Below, piece by piece: positions 55,665 to 64,000 of a stretch of DNA of 64,000 nucleotides. This DNA comes from an uncultured Flavobacteriaceae bacterium (GTDB lineage: Bacteria > Bacteroidota > Bacteroidia > Flavobacteriales > Flavobacteriaceae), in contig CAJQLB010000012.1 in NCBI GenBank assembly GCA_905479065.1, positions 41,415 through 105,414 of the forward strand. Direction: 5' to 3'. Under the pieces are notes generated by a model. That model saw only the letters and a program-made list of their open reading frames with translations. It was not told where the DNA came from and made no database searches. Position 1 is the stretch's first letter, and every line of letters begins with the position of its first letter. The translations under genes were made by a program, and so were the position numbers.

Positions 55665-57878
55665 ATGAAAAAAATTACGTTATTATTATCGTTAACAGTC
55701 TGTTCATTCTTTTTGAGTGCTCAACATTCTGTTGCGCGTGATTGGAATGAAGAATTACTCGAAGCCATTCGTAAAGACTTTGCAAGACCTACAGTACACG
55801 CTAGGAATTTATTTCATAGCGCCGTAGTAATGTATGATTCATGGGCTGTATTTGATTCTCAAGCAAATACTATATTTTTAGGGAAAAATTTTCAAAATTA
55901 TACCTGTCAATTTAACGGTATTGTGACACCTATTGATTTAGATGCTGCTAGACACGAAATGATGAGCTATGCCATATATCGTTTATTAACGCATCGTTTT
56001 GCAAATTCGCCAGGTTCAAGCACCTCCCTACCCGCCTTCGAAGCTCTGTTTAATTCCTATGGCTACGATGAGTCGTTTTCGTCAGTCGATTACAGTACTG
56101 GCTCATACGCTGCCTTAGGAAATTATTTAGCAAGTGAAATTATTTTATTTGGTAATCAGGATGAATCCAATGAGATTGGTGGTTATGGAAATCAATTTTA
56201 TCAACCTGTAAATGATCCCATTATCTTGGATCTTTATGAAGACAATAGCGCAATAGATCCAAATCGTTGGCAACCCTTGGCCTTTGATTTTTTTATTGAT
56301 CAATCTGGGAATCCTTTCCCACAAGCAACACCTCAATTTTTAAGTCCTGAATGGGGAGAAGTGAAACCTTTTTGCCTTCGTACTGAAGATTTACAAATAT
56401 TAAACAACGATTTTGACTGTTTTGTCTATAATGATCCAGGGCCTCCAGTTTACATTCAAGATTCAAACAATGAAGATGGCTTAGAAGACCCGTACAAATG
56501 GCATTTTGCTTTAGTAGCATCATGGTCTGCGCAATTAGATCCTAATCCTGTCAATCCGTTAGATGATCCTATGATAGATATTTCTCCACGAGGTATTGGT
56601 AATGTTGATATAGCTGATTATCCTGAAACTTTTGAGGAATACCAAGCATTTTATAATTTTACAGACGGAGGTGATATCGGAACTGGTAGATTGCTAAATC
56701 CAATAACAGGTCAAGAATACGTAAGTCAAATGGTAAAACGTTCAGACTATGCACGAGTGTTAGCTGAATTTTGGGCAGATGGTCCTGATTCCGAGACACC
56801 TCCCGGGCACTGGTTCACGATACTGAATTATGTTAGTGATCATCCAGAAACAGTGAAAAAATTTGGTGGACAAGGAAGTATTATTTCAGATTTAGAATGG
56901 GATGTAAAATCTTATATCGCTTTGGGAGGCGCCATGCATGACTCAGCAATTAACACTTGGGGGATAAAAGGTTACTATGATTACGTTCGCCCAATATCTG
57001 CGATAAGGTATATGGCTAGTAAGGGTCAAAGCACCGATAATACCTCAACCGAAGGAATCGCAAGTTATGATCCTCATGGCATACCACTGATTCAAGATTA
57101 CATAGAAATCATCACAGAAAATGACCCTCTTTACACCGAGGATGCCAATAATTTGCATAAAATAAAAATAAAAGCTTGGAAAGGTCCTGATTATATTACC
57201 GATCCAGAAACAGATGTCGCAGGGGTTGATTGGATCTTAGGAACTCATTGGTGGCCATACCAAAGAGGGACGTTTGTGACCCCGCCATTTGCTGGTTATT
57301 TATCAGGTCATTCCACTTTTTCGAGAGCAGCAGCAGAAGTCATGACTCTTATTACCGGAAGTGAGTTTTTTCCAGGCGGTATGGGGACATTTGATATTAC
57401 TGCTAATGACTTTTTAGTTTTTGAAGATGGCCCAAGTGCCAGTTTTACCCTTCAATGGGCCACTTACAGAGACGCTTCAGATCAAACTAGTTTATCTAGG
57501 ATTTGGGGAGGAATTCATCCTCCAATTGACGATATTAAAGGTAGAATAATTGGTGAGAAAATTGGTGTAGAATCTTTTAATCTTGCACTTCAATATTTTA
57601 GCGGTACGTTGTCAAACAATGATGTTGCACTTTTAAGTAACGAACCTCGACTATTTCCGAGTCCTTTTCAAAATGAGTTTAACATTACTGTTAAGAATCA
57701 AGATGCTGAAGTAGTCAAAATATTTACCATTGATGGCAAGTTAATTATGAAAACAAAGTTAATAGCAAATGATATAAACACTATTCAGACTGCACATTTG
57801 ACTACAGGAGTTTATTTTGCTCAAATTTTAAGAAATGATGCGTCCGTCATAATCACAAAAAAAATTATGAAAAAATAA
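55665..57878 (+). CDS. vanadium-dependent haloperoxidase-like PAP2 protein with T9SS sorting domain
   Basis: A 737-residue secreted protein (signal peptide ending FLSA-Q). The PAP2/haloperoxidase core is in the second half: YYDYVRPISAIRYM (R-P, about 440), AGYLSGHSTFSRAAAEV (S-G-H, about 546-548) and RIWGGIHPPIDD (R...H, about 612-619), together the vanadate/phosphate site. The last 80 residues (LFPSPFQNEFNITV to KKIMKK) form a type IX secretion C-terminal signal, so it goes through the outer membrane to the surface or medium. Halide oxidation is possible; a phosphatase role cannot be excluded. Confidence 0.9.
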   Translation: MKKITLLLSLTVCSFFLSAQHSVARDWNEELLEAIRKDFARPTVHARNLFHSAVVMYDSWAVFDSQANTIFLGKNFQNYTCQFNGIVTPIDLDAARHEMMSYAIYRLLTHRFANSPGSSTSLPAFEALFNSYGYDESFSSVDYSTGSYAALGNYLASEIILFGNQDESNEIGGYGNQFYQPVNDPIILDLYEDNSAIDPNRWQPLAFDFFIDQSGNPFPQATPQFLSPEWGEVKPFCLRTEDLQILNNDFDCFVYNDPGPPVYIQDSNNEDGLEDPYKWHFALVASWSAQLDPNPVNPLDDPMIDISPRGIGNVDIADYPETFEEYQAFYNFTDGGDIGTGRLLNPITGQEYVSQMVKRSDYARVLAEFWADGPDSETPPGHWFTILNYVSDHPETVKKFGGQGSIISDLEWDVKSYIALGGAMHDSAINTWGIKGYYDYVRPISAIRYMASKGQSTDNTSTEGIASYDPHGIPLIQDYIEIITENDPLYTEDANNLHKIKIKAWKGPDYITDPETDVAGVDWILGTHWWPYQRGTFVTPPFAGYLSGHSTFSRAAAEVMTLITGSEFFPGGMGTFDITANDFLVFEDGPSASFTLQWATYRDASDQTSLSRIWGGIHPPIDDIKGRIIGEKIGVESFNLALQYFSGTLSNNDVALLSNEPRLFPSPFQNEFNITVKNQDAEVVKIFTIDGKLIMKTKLIANDINTIQTAHLTTGVYFAQILRNDASVIITKKIMKK

Positions 57879-57899
57879 GCTTTTTAAAAAAAGCTAGAC

Positions 57900-57907
57900 T
57901 ACTTTTG
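57900..57907 (+). promoter_or_regulatory. TACTTTTG -7 box of the DUF3817 gene
   Basis: Exact TAnnTTTG match 17 bases before ATG 57925; it overlaps the alternative GTG at 57907, favouring the ATG. Confidence 0.4.
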
Positions 57908-57924
57908 TGGCCTATAAAAAAGTT

Positions 57925-58209
57925 ATGTTGTCATTTTTTAATATTTTTAGACTAGTCGCCTTTTTAGAGGGATTATCTTACGTCCTTTTGTTATTTATTG
58001 CTACACCGTTAAAATACCTGACAGACAATCCAACCTATGTTAAACTACTTGGGATGCCTCACGGGTTACTTTTCATGCTTTATATAATTTGTGTTGTAAT
58101 GCTCAAAAGAGACCACGATGTTATTCAAGCAAATTTTAAAAAAATATTGCTAGCCTCTATCATTCCTTTTGGTACGTTTTATATCGATATCAATTACTTA
58201 AAAAGATAG
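57925..58209 (+). CDS. DUF3817 membrane protein
   Basis: A 94-residue protein with three hydrophobic helices. FRLVAFLEGLSYVLLLFIATPLKY (key F-R-x-V-A-x-x-E-G-x-S-Y-x-x-L) and GMPHGLLFMLYI (P-H-G) are DUF3817 hallmarks; the end FGTFYID is also typical. The function is unknown. ATG 57925 is used; a GTG at 57907 would add six residues but overlaps a promoter box. A MscS gene begins 1 base after its stop. Confidence 0.87.
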   Translation: MLSFFNIFRLVAFLEGLSYVLLLFIATPLKYLTDNPTYVKLLGMPHGLLFMLYIICVVMLKRDHDVIQANFKKILLASIIPFGTFYIDINYLKR

Positions 58210-58210
58210 T

Positions 58211-59458
58211 ATGATGAATTTTAAGCATTGGATTTTCGATTATTTAATCACTCATGGGTTTACTGACACCTCTGCCAGATACCTAAATATGATGTCATTA
58301 TTATTAATTTTATTGTTTTTCGTATTTCTTACCGACTTTATCATTAGAAAAATAATTGTTTCTTTTTTTACAAGTTTTGCTAATCGTTCGAAATCCAATT
58401 TTGATGATATTCTTGTAAAAAACAAAGTCCCGAGAAATATTGCACACATCATACCGTTATTATTAGCTTTAGAATTCGTACCACATGTCCTCGTTGACTT
58501 TCAATATGCAGAAAACATCATTGAAAAGACTCTCAAAGTTTTTTCAATCATACTTGCCTTGTGGATTGTTCGAAGTATTTTAAATGCATTAAAAGGGTAT
58601 TTTAAAACCATACAAAGGCTCAAGGATAAACCTATCGACAGTTATATTCAGGTTTTCATGATTTTTGCTTGGATTATTGGAGCTATGTCTGCCTTAGCCA
58701 TCGTCACTGGTATTGAGTTTGTCGAGTTTATAACGGGTCTTGGTGCAGCATCTGCCATCATTATTTTGGTTTTTAGAGATACTATTTTAGGGTTTGTAGC
58801 GAGTATACAAGTGTCAATTAATGACATGGTAAGAATTGGAGATTGGATCACCTTTTCAAAATACGGAGCTGATGGTGATGTCATTGAAATTAATCTATCA
58901 ACAGTTAAAGTTCAAAATTTCGATAAAACCATTACAACCATTCCTACATATGCGCTTATTTCTGATTCTTTCAAAAATTGGAGAGGCATGATGGATTCTG
59001 AAGGTAGGCGCATTAAAAGAGCACTGAACATTAAATTAGAAAGTGTCCATTATTTAACGAGCGACAAGGTTGAAGAATTAAAGAAGATAAACTTAATTAC
59101 CGATTATTTAACAACGCGCCAAAATGAAATCGAGAGCTACAATACTGAGAACAACATAGATAAAACTTTGCTATTAAATGGAAGGAATTTAACCAATATT
59201 GGGGTTTTCAGAAAGTATGTTGAGGAATACACAGAAAAGCATTCTGCAATTCATAAGGAAATGATGATCATGGTGCGACAACTGGAACCAACAACACTTG
59301 GTATTCCATTAGAGATTTATGCTTTCAGCAAAGATAAGAGATGGCAAAATTATGAATATATTATGGCCGATATTTTTGATCATATCATCGCTTCCGTTCC
59401 TTATTTTGAACTAGAAATATTCGAATTACCATCAAATCCAACTGTACTTTTGAAGTAA
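58211..59458 (+). CDS. MscS-family mechanosensitive channel
   Basis: A 415-residue membrane protein with four to five N-terminal helices (first at about residues 27-45). The pore-lining region GLGAASAIIILVFRDTILGFVASIQVSINDMVRIGDWI (key G-A-A-S-A ... F-R-D-T ... G-D-W-I) and the soluble beta domain (DGDVIEINLSTVKVQNFDKT) match MscS; the C-terminal domain is about 230 residues. It releases solutes on osmotic downshock. It begins 1 base after the DUF3817 stop and ends 5 bases from the convergent thioesterase gene. Confidence 0.92.
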   Translation: MMNFKHWIFDYLITHGFTDTSARYLNMMSLLLILLFFVFLTDFIIRKIIVSFFTSFANRSKSNFDDILVKNKVPRNIAHIIPLLLALEFVPHVLVDFQYAENIIEKTLKVFSIILALWIVRSILNALKGYFKTIQRLKDKPIDSYIQVFMIFAWIIGAMSALAIVTGIEFVEFITGLGAASAIIILVFRDTILGFVASIQVSINDMVRIGDWITFSKYGADGDVIEINLSTVKVQNFDKTITTIPTYALISDSFKNWRGMMDSEGRRIKRALNIKLESVHYLTSDKVEELKKINLITDYLTTRQNEIESYNTENNIDKTLLLNGRNLTNIGVFRKYVEEYTEKHSAIHKEMMIMVRQLEPTTLGIPLEIYAFSKDKRWQNYEYIMADIFDHIIASVPYFELEIFELPSNPTVLLK

Positions 59459-59463
59459 ACTAT

Positions 59464-59847
59464 CTAAAGCCTATTTTTTACGTATTCAACTCGTGTTTTA
59501 CCATGTGGTTTCGGCTTGCCATCTTCACCTAAATTGACCATAATTATATTATCTACGGTTAAAATAGTTTCTCTTGTCATTTTGTTTCTAGCTTCACACT
59601 TTAAACTTAGAGATGACCTACCAAAGTTCGAAACTTCAATTCCCAATTCAACAATATCACCCTGCTTTGCAGAGCTCATAAAATTTATCTCCGAAATATA
59701 TTTCGTTACTATTCTTGAGTTTTCAAGTTGAATGATTGTGTATAATGCTGCTTCTTCATCAATCCATTCCAATAAGCGACCTCCAAATAAGGTTCCATTT
59801 GGATTTAAATCTTCCGGCTTTACCCATTTTCTTGTATGAAATCGCAT
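59464..59847 (-). CDS. acyl-CoA thioesterase (hotdog fold, YciA/BACH type)
   Basis: A 127-residue hotdog protein. The active-site region NPNGTLFGGRLLEWIDEEAA (key N-x-x-G-x-x-F-G-G-x-L-x-x-W-x-D-E) and the second strand block YISEINFMSSAKQGDIVELG match the cytosolic acyl-CoA thioesterase family. It hydrolyses acyl-CoA to free acid and CoA; chain-length preference cannot be told. It starts 3 bases after the stop of the formimidoyltransferase gene and shares its transcript. Confidence 0.92.
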   Translation of the reverse strand: MRFHTRKWVKPEDLNPNGTLFGGRLLEWIDEEAALYTIIQLENSRIVTKYISEINFMSSAKQGDIVELGIEVSNFGRSSLSLKCEARNKMTRETILTVDNIIMVNLGEDGKPKPHGKTRVEYVKNRL

Positions 59848-59850
59848 TGC

Positions 59851-61545
59851 TTAAATCTTCTGATTTATATAATTTATAATTTCATTTTCAAAGTTAATTG
59901 TTTTATTGAAAATCACAGTTGCCTCATTCAGAAGTTTTTCTGCGGTGGCGACATCTTTGATATCTTTAGCATTTATTCTAACATTCAAATAGGCGCCGTA
60001 AACCGCAGTTCTCGCACACAAGGCACCTACACCTGCATCAGATAAAGAATTCTGCAAACCATTCTTTGCCATTTCCATCATCACTTCCATAGATTCACAG
60101 GCAGTTTTCATTACTTCTAATGGAACTTTTGTTGCATAAATTGTGGCTGCCTCAATTGCTTGAGAACGCACCATCTTTTCAGCGTTTGAATTTTTTGGCA
60201 GTCGAAACCCTTCAATAATTTTATTGAAAGCCTGTGTGTCTTCATCAACTAATGCCAGGAGTTTACCTTGATATAATTGCCCCTTTTCTGCCCACATTGA
60301 ATATGTTTCCCAATTCTCATCCCATCCAGGTTTGTGAGCCGAGAGATTCGCTACCATAGTCCCAAGGGATACACCGAGCACTCCTACATAAGCTGAAATA
60401 GACCCTCCTCCTGGTGCCATCGACTCTCCTGCTGTTTCATCAGCAAAATCACTTAAAGTAAGATCAATAAGTCGTTTTTGCTCAGTATTATTCAAAACAT
60501 ATTCAATAATTTTTTCTTTTGGATTAAAGGGTTTTAAATCATCTAGCCCTAGTGATTTTACAGCTATTTTAATTTTTTCAGATTCAGAAATACCCAAAGA
60601 ACGTTGTTGCTTTTTCAAGAAAAAATCTGCAGCATCAAGCATAGCTTTTAAAGGAATTAAACCAATTATCTCTGAGCCTGTTACTCTGAGACCTCTTTCA
60701 TGTGCTGCCTTCGTCGTTTCATAAAAAGCCTCATGCATGGAGGTGACACTTATATTGGTCAAATTGTAAGATATTTGAGCAATTCCATACTCCTCAATAT
60801 ACCAACCAATTCCTTTTACAGCTTTAAGCTTTCCAGGAATCCGAATAGGATTCCCATCGGTATCAAGAACTTTTTGACCAATAATTGGATTTCCCGTGCG
60901 CTTAACTCTACCCCCTTCTCTAATATCAAAAGCAATCGCATTTGCCCTACGTGTGGAAGTAGTATTCAAATTAACGTTATAGGCTACGAGAAAGTCTCGA
61001 GCTGAAATCGCGGTAGCTCCTGTCGATGCTACATGATTATTATATTCAATTGGTCCAAAATCTGGTGCCCAATCAGGATCGGATAATTTTTTTGACAAGC
61101 CTTCATATTCACCCGATCTGCAATTAGCTAAATTTATTCTATCAGGTATTCGAGCTGCATTTTCATACAAGTAAACAGGAATCTTTAACTCCTCTCCCAC
61201 TCGTTTTCCTAATAGTTGCGCGTATTTCGATGTTTCTTCTAATGTAATACCAGAAATTGGAACTAAAGGGCACACATCAGTCGCACCAAACCTAGGATGC
61301 TCTCCTTTATGCTTACTCATATCAATTAATTGAGATGCTAACTTTATCAATTTAAACGCTGCCTCTATGACTTGAGAAGGCTCTCCAACGAACGTTATGA
61401 CCGTTCGATTCGTTGCAATTCCCGGATCGACATCAAGCAATTTCACACCCGCCACTGTTTCTACTTCATGAGATATTCTTTTAATTTTGTCTAAATCACG
61501 TCCTTCACTTATGTTTGGAACACATTCAATAAGTTGTTTTTGCAT
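59851..61545 (-). CDS. ftcD: glutamate formimidoyltransferase / formimidoyltetrahydrofolate cyclodeaminase
   Basis: A 564-residue bifunctional enzyme of histidine degradation. The N-terminal transferase starts IECVPNISEGRDLDKI, with HKGEHPRFGATDVCPLVPI and YENAARIPDRINLANCR. The C-terminal cyclodeaminase (from about residue 365) has MAPGGGSISAYVGVLG and an all-helical fold. It moves the formimidoyl group to tetrahydrofolate and releases ammonia, linking histidine breakdown to the one-carbon pool. A TATATTTG box lies 22 bases upstream. Other hut genes are not in the window. Confidence 0.95.
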   Translation of the reverse strand: MQKQLIECVPNISEGRDLDKIKRISHEVETVAGVKLLDVDPGIATNRTVITFVGEPSQVIEAAFKLIKLASQLIDMSKHKGEHPRFGATDVCPLVPISGITLEETSKYAQLLGKRVGEELKIPVYLYENAARIPDRINLANCRSGEYEGLSKKLSDPDWAPDFGPIEYNNHVASTGATAISARDFLVAYNVNLNTTSTRRANAIAFDIREGGRVKRTGNPIIGQKVLDTDGNPIRIPGKLKAVKGIGWYIEEYGIAQISYNLTNISVTSMHEAFYETTKAAHERGLRVTGSEIIGLIPLKAMLDAADFFLKKQQRSLGISESEKIKIAVKSLGLDDLKPFNPKEKIIEYVLNNTEQKRLIDLTLSDFADETAGESMAPGGGSISAYVGVLGVSLGTMVANLSAHKPGWDENWETYSMWAEKGQLYQGKLLALVDEDTQAFNKIIEGFRLPKNSNAEKMVRSQAIEAATIYATKVPLEVMKTACESMEVMMEMAKNGLQNSLSDAGVGALCARTAVYGAYLNVRINAKDIKDVATAEKLLNEATVIFNKTINFENEIINYINQKI

Positions 61546-61567
61546 ATTTAAAAAATGAAAAGTAGTC

Positions 61568-61575
61568 CAAATATA
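61568..61575 (-). promoter_or_regulatory. TATATTTG -7 box of ftcD
   Basis: Exact TAnnTTTG match on the minus strand, 22 bases before the ATG at 61545; the -33 element is weak. Confidence 0.45.
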
Positions 61576-61753
61576 ATCATTCGGAAATTTAAAATATGGT
61601 CCAAAACTATAAATAATCGTTCGCCCACAATTAATATTGGTCTGACTATAAAAAAAGATCTCTAAAAATGTAACATTTTACTATATTAGGAGTCTTGTAG
61701 TTTGACGTAAGTCTATTACTTTTTTTAACATAAAATAAACAAAAAATAAACAC

Positions 61754-62527
61754 ATGAAAACAATTAAACTTTTTTTAATCGCTTTGTCTCTCTTTGCATT
61801 TACTGGAATTCAAGCACAAACTGCTGAAGAAATTGTAGCTAATTACTTTGAAAATACCGGAGGTCTTGATAATTGGGGTAAATTAGAAGGGATTAAAATG
61901 TCCTCAAAAGTAAGTCAAGGTGGCATGGAAATACCCTTAGAGATTATTCAATTAAAAAATGGTAATCAAATGACGGTTATTAATTTTCAAGGACTAGAAA
62001 TTAAACAAGGTGTATTTGATGGAGAGGTGTTGTGGAGTACCAACTTTCAAACACAAAAAGCAGAAAAAAGTGACAAGGAATCTACAGACAATATGAAAAT
62101 TCAGTCGCAAGATTTTCCTGATGCTTTTTACAACTACAAAGAAAAAGGATATACCATTGAATTATTGGGTACGGAAGATTTAGAAGGAACTGAAACTTTT
62201 AAAATTAAGTTAACCAAAACACCGATGGTTGTTGAAGGAGAAGAGGTAGAAAATTCAAGTATTTATTACTTCGATTCTGAAAATTTTGTTCCAATCGTAA
62301 TCCATACTGAAGTTAGAATGGGTGCCGGAAAAGGAATGATTTCTGAAACAAAACTTAGTGATTATCAAGAAGTTGATGGTCTTTATTTTCCTTTTTCAAT
62401 GACTCAAGGAATCAAAGATGGCATGAGTCAACCAATCACTATGGATGAGATTGTATTAAACCCTACTGTAGATTTAAATGTTTTTAAATTTCCAGAAGAG
62501 ACATCAAGTGAGGTCGAAAAAAACTAA
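61754..62527 (+). CDS. LolA-like outer-membrane lipoprotein-sorting protein
   Basis: A 257-residue secreted protein (signal peptide ending GIQA-Q). The mature part has the unclosed-barrel pattern of LolA/LolB-type proteins: AEEIVANYFENTGGLDNWGKLEGIKMSSK, then alternating strands with a YKEKGYTIELLGTEDLEGTETFKIKLTK block (split here for key residues G-T-E-x-x-E-G-T-E-T-F). It may carry hydrophobic ligands across the periplasm; the specific cargo is unknown. A strong terminator follows directly. Confidence 0.85.
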   Translation: MKTIKLFLIALSLFAFTGIQAQTAEEIVANYFENTGGLDNWGKLEGIKMSSKVSQGGMEIPLEIIQLKNGNQMTVINFQGLEIKQGVFDGEVLWSTNFQTQKAEKSDKESTDNMKIQSQDFPDAFYNYKEKGYTIELLGTEDLEGTETFKIKLTKTPMVVEGEEVENSSIYYFDSENFVPIVIHTEVRMGAGKGMISETKLSDYQEVDGLYFPFSMTQGIKDGMSQPITMDEIVLNPTVDLNVFKFPEETSSEVEKN

Positions 62528-62535
62528 ATCAAAAT

Positions 62536-62575
62536 AACCAAAAAGCCTCAAAAAATCCTGAGGCTTTTTGGTTTT
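62536..62575 (+). terminator. rho-independent terminator after the LolA-like gene
   Basis: Perfect 15-bp stem (left arm 62536-62550, right arm TGAGGCTTTTTGGTT at 62559-62573) with an 8-base A-rich loop, then TT. T-rich on both strands inside the stem. It lies 8 bases after the stop codon. Confidence 0.88.
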
Positions 62576-62600
62576 CAACACACACAATTCTTTTATTAAT

Positions 62601-64000
62601 ATGAAAAAACTTGGAATCATAGTTTTAGGACTTGCGATGCTACCGCTTAGTCTTATTGCTCAAAACGACAGCGGTGTAAACTTAAAAAACTTATTTGGAG
62701 ATTTACGCGCACGTCACATAGGACCTGCTTTAATGAGCGGAAGAATTAATGATATGGAAGTACATCCCACCAATGACCGCATTTTGTATGCAGGAACAGC
62801 CGGTGGTGGTGTATGGAAATCAAATGATGCTGGAACTACTTTTAATCCAATATTTGATGATCATTGTCAATCTATTGGTGCAGTCGAAATAGATCCTAAT
62901 GATCCTGATAACGTCATCTACGTAGGAACTGGTGAAACTTGGACGCGAAATAGCGTGTCTTATGGAGATGGATTATACAAATCTACTGATGGAGGTTCTA
63001 ATTGGAAAAAGCTTGGTTTTGACAACTCCGAACGCATAGCGAACATCATTGTAAATCCAAAAAATTCTAATGAAGTTTTTGTGGCTGTTCTTGGTGCGTT
63101 ATGGTCAGACAGTGAAGAACGAGGAGTTTATAAGTCATTAGATGCAGGAGAAACATGGAAAAAAATACTCTACATAAATGAGACAACTGGAGCAGCAGAT
63201 ATGACTATGGATCCAAATGATCCTTCAGTAATTTATGCCTCTATGTGGGAATTCAGACGAACAGGATGGTCTTTTTCTTCTGGTGGTGAAAATAGTGCAC
63301 TTTACAAATCAACCAACGGCGGTGAAACGTGGAATAAAATTCATGAGGGCTTTCCAAATGGACAATTAGGACGCCTAGCTATCGCAGTGGCACCATCAAA
63401 CTCAAATATTTTATATACCGTTATTGAAGCTGAAGACCCAAAAAGAAAAGGTCTCTACAGAAGTGATGATGCTGGAGAACATTGGAAACAATTGAATAAT
63501 GATTTTGGTATAACAGTAAGACCATTTTACTTTTCACGTATAACAGTGGATCCTAGGAATCCTGATGTTGTGATTAAAGGGGGCTTATCAGGTTCCATAT
63601 CAAAAGATGGTGGAAAAACATTTAAATCACTTGGTAACATGCACAGTGATATTCATGATATTGTTTTTGACATTAATGATTCAGACAGAATTTATGCAGG
63701 AACTGACGGCGGCGTATATCGTTCATGGAATGGTGGGACTACGATGGAAATTGTTGAAAATTTACCATTATCTCAATTCTATCATATAAGTGTAGACGAT
63801 GCGACTCCCTATAATATTTATGGTGGCCTTCAAGACAATGGCTCGTGGTATGGACCATCGGCATCCAGTGGAGGAATAAATGCTGGCGATTGGAATTCAA
63901 TTGGCGGTGGCGATGGATTTCGTGTTTTAAAGCATCCAACAAAAGACATTATTTATTCCGAAATGCAAGGTGCAGAAAATGTTTGGCGTTATGATGTCTC
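62601..64000 (+). CDS. VPS10/sortilin-like BNR-repeat protein, N-terminal part
   Basis: Open from ATG 62601 to the right edge (466 codons), cut by the window. Signal peptide MKKLGIIVLGLAMLPLSLIA-Q. At least seven Asp-box motifs are visible (KSNDAGTTF, KSTDGGSNW, KSLDAGETW, KSTNGGETW, RSDDAGEHW, ISKDGGKTF, RSWNGGTTM). The opening R-x-I-G-P-A-x-x-S-G-R-I region parallels the start of the protein at 37288-40311 (R-S-V-G-P-E-R-G-G-R-V), so the two are paralogues. Full relatives are about 1000 residues. A terminator just upstream implies its own promoter, which I do not see clearly in the 25-base gap. Confidence 0.9.
   Translation, partial: MKKLGIIVLGLAMLPLSLIAQNDSGVNLKNLFGDLRARHIGPALMSGRINDMEVHPTNDRILYAGTAGGGVWKSNDAGTTFNPIFDDHCQSIGAVEIDPNDPDNVIYVGTGETWTRNSVSYGDGLYKSTDGGSNWKKLGFDNSERIANIIVNPKNSNEVFVAVLGALWSDSEERGVYKSLDAGETWKKILYINETTGAADMTMDPNDPSVIYASMWEFRRTGWSFSSGGENSALYKSTNGGETWNKIHEGFPNGQLGRLAIAVAPSNSNILYTVIEAEDPKRKGLYRSDDAGEHWKQLNNDFGITVRPFYFSRITVDPRNPDVVIKGGLSGSISKDGGKTFKSLGNMHSDIHDIVFDINDSDRIYAGTDGGVYRSWNGGTTMEIVENLPLSQFYHISVDDATPYNIYGGLQDNGSWYGPSASSGGINAGDWNSIGGGDGFRVLKHPTKDIIYSEMQGAENVWRYDV

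Noticed and set aside
57881..57898. AGCTTTTT / AAAAAGCT as a terminator after the haloperoxidase gene
   Set aside because: The arms leave only a 2-base loop and the stem is mostly A-T pairs; no T-run follows.
60700..61005. Plus-strand frame of 101 codons opposite ftcD
   Set aside because: Shadow of the conserved transferase domain with no features of its own.

Overview
The window looks like ordinary chromosomal DNA of a member of the Flavobacteriaceae (phylum Bacteroidota), most likely marine. This rests on several things visible in the sequence: AT-rich DNA; genes mostly without Shine-Dalgarno sequences; repeated TTTG / TAnnTTTG promoter elements just upstream of start codons; a bacillithiol-type gene (bshA); a C-terminal type IX secretion sorting domain; many secreted proteins whose signal peptides end in A-Q; and gene families typical of flavobacteria, such as a fused branched-chain 2-oxoacid dehydrogenase E1, S9 peptidases and large BNR-repeat proteins. 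I see no rRNA, tRNA, CRISPR array, insertion sequence or phage module.

Layout. 1-6736: an iron-sulfur oxidoreductase pair (left partner cut by the window edge) with a secreted protein and a HAD phosphatase between its halves, then a secreted GH3-beta-lactamase fusion and bshA. 6785-11791: a GH109-like oxidoreductase, a small outer-membrane-like protein, aroC plus a dicarboxylate symporter, and a DCC protein. 12090-20732: mutS2 and ung divergently transcribed, a four-gene minus-strand operon (2-oxoglutarate oxygenase, SUI1-like factor, DUF1835, nucleoside phosphorylase), and the fused E1 gene. 20775-37166: a peptidase-rich stretch (M19 dipeptidase, oligopeptidase B with an MFS carrier, DPP IV, an S15-type hydrolase, an S9C peptidase) in which the last two lead an operon ending in a cupin and two SDR enzymes, followed by a class A beta-lactamase relative. 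37288-46839: a large BNR-repeat protein, a DMT exporter, an M23/LysM peptidase, a DbpA helicase, a cold-shock-domain protein, a divergent intradiol-dioxygenase-fold protein, a CIA30 protein and two DoxX-like proteins.

46875-51746 is the most interesting part: a tightly overlapping six-gene minus-strand operon with three different cryptochrome/photolyase homologues and three small companions (DUF2452, TIGR03643, and a 44-residue DUF2256 protein). An inverted repeat (TGTTTAAC / GTTAAACA) sits over the upstream part of its promoter. The three flavoproteins are each unusual: one appears to lack all cysteines for the Fe-S cluster of its family, one has lost the WQW motif near the flavin, and one has no N-terminal antenna domain but may carry a similar alpha/beta domain at its C-terminus. 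I read this as a light-responsive repair or photosensing module; the regulatory link is inference.

51950-64000: a PepSY-like secreted protein with a clear terminator, a PLP-dependent sulfur amino acid lyase coupled to an NhaC-family antiporter, a T9SS-exported vanadium-haloperoxidase-like protein, DUF3817, a MscS channel, an acyl-CoA thioesterase, bifunctional formimidoyltransferase-cyclodeaminase, a LolA-like protein, and the start of a second BNR-repeat protein that runs off the right edge.
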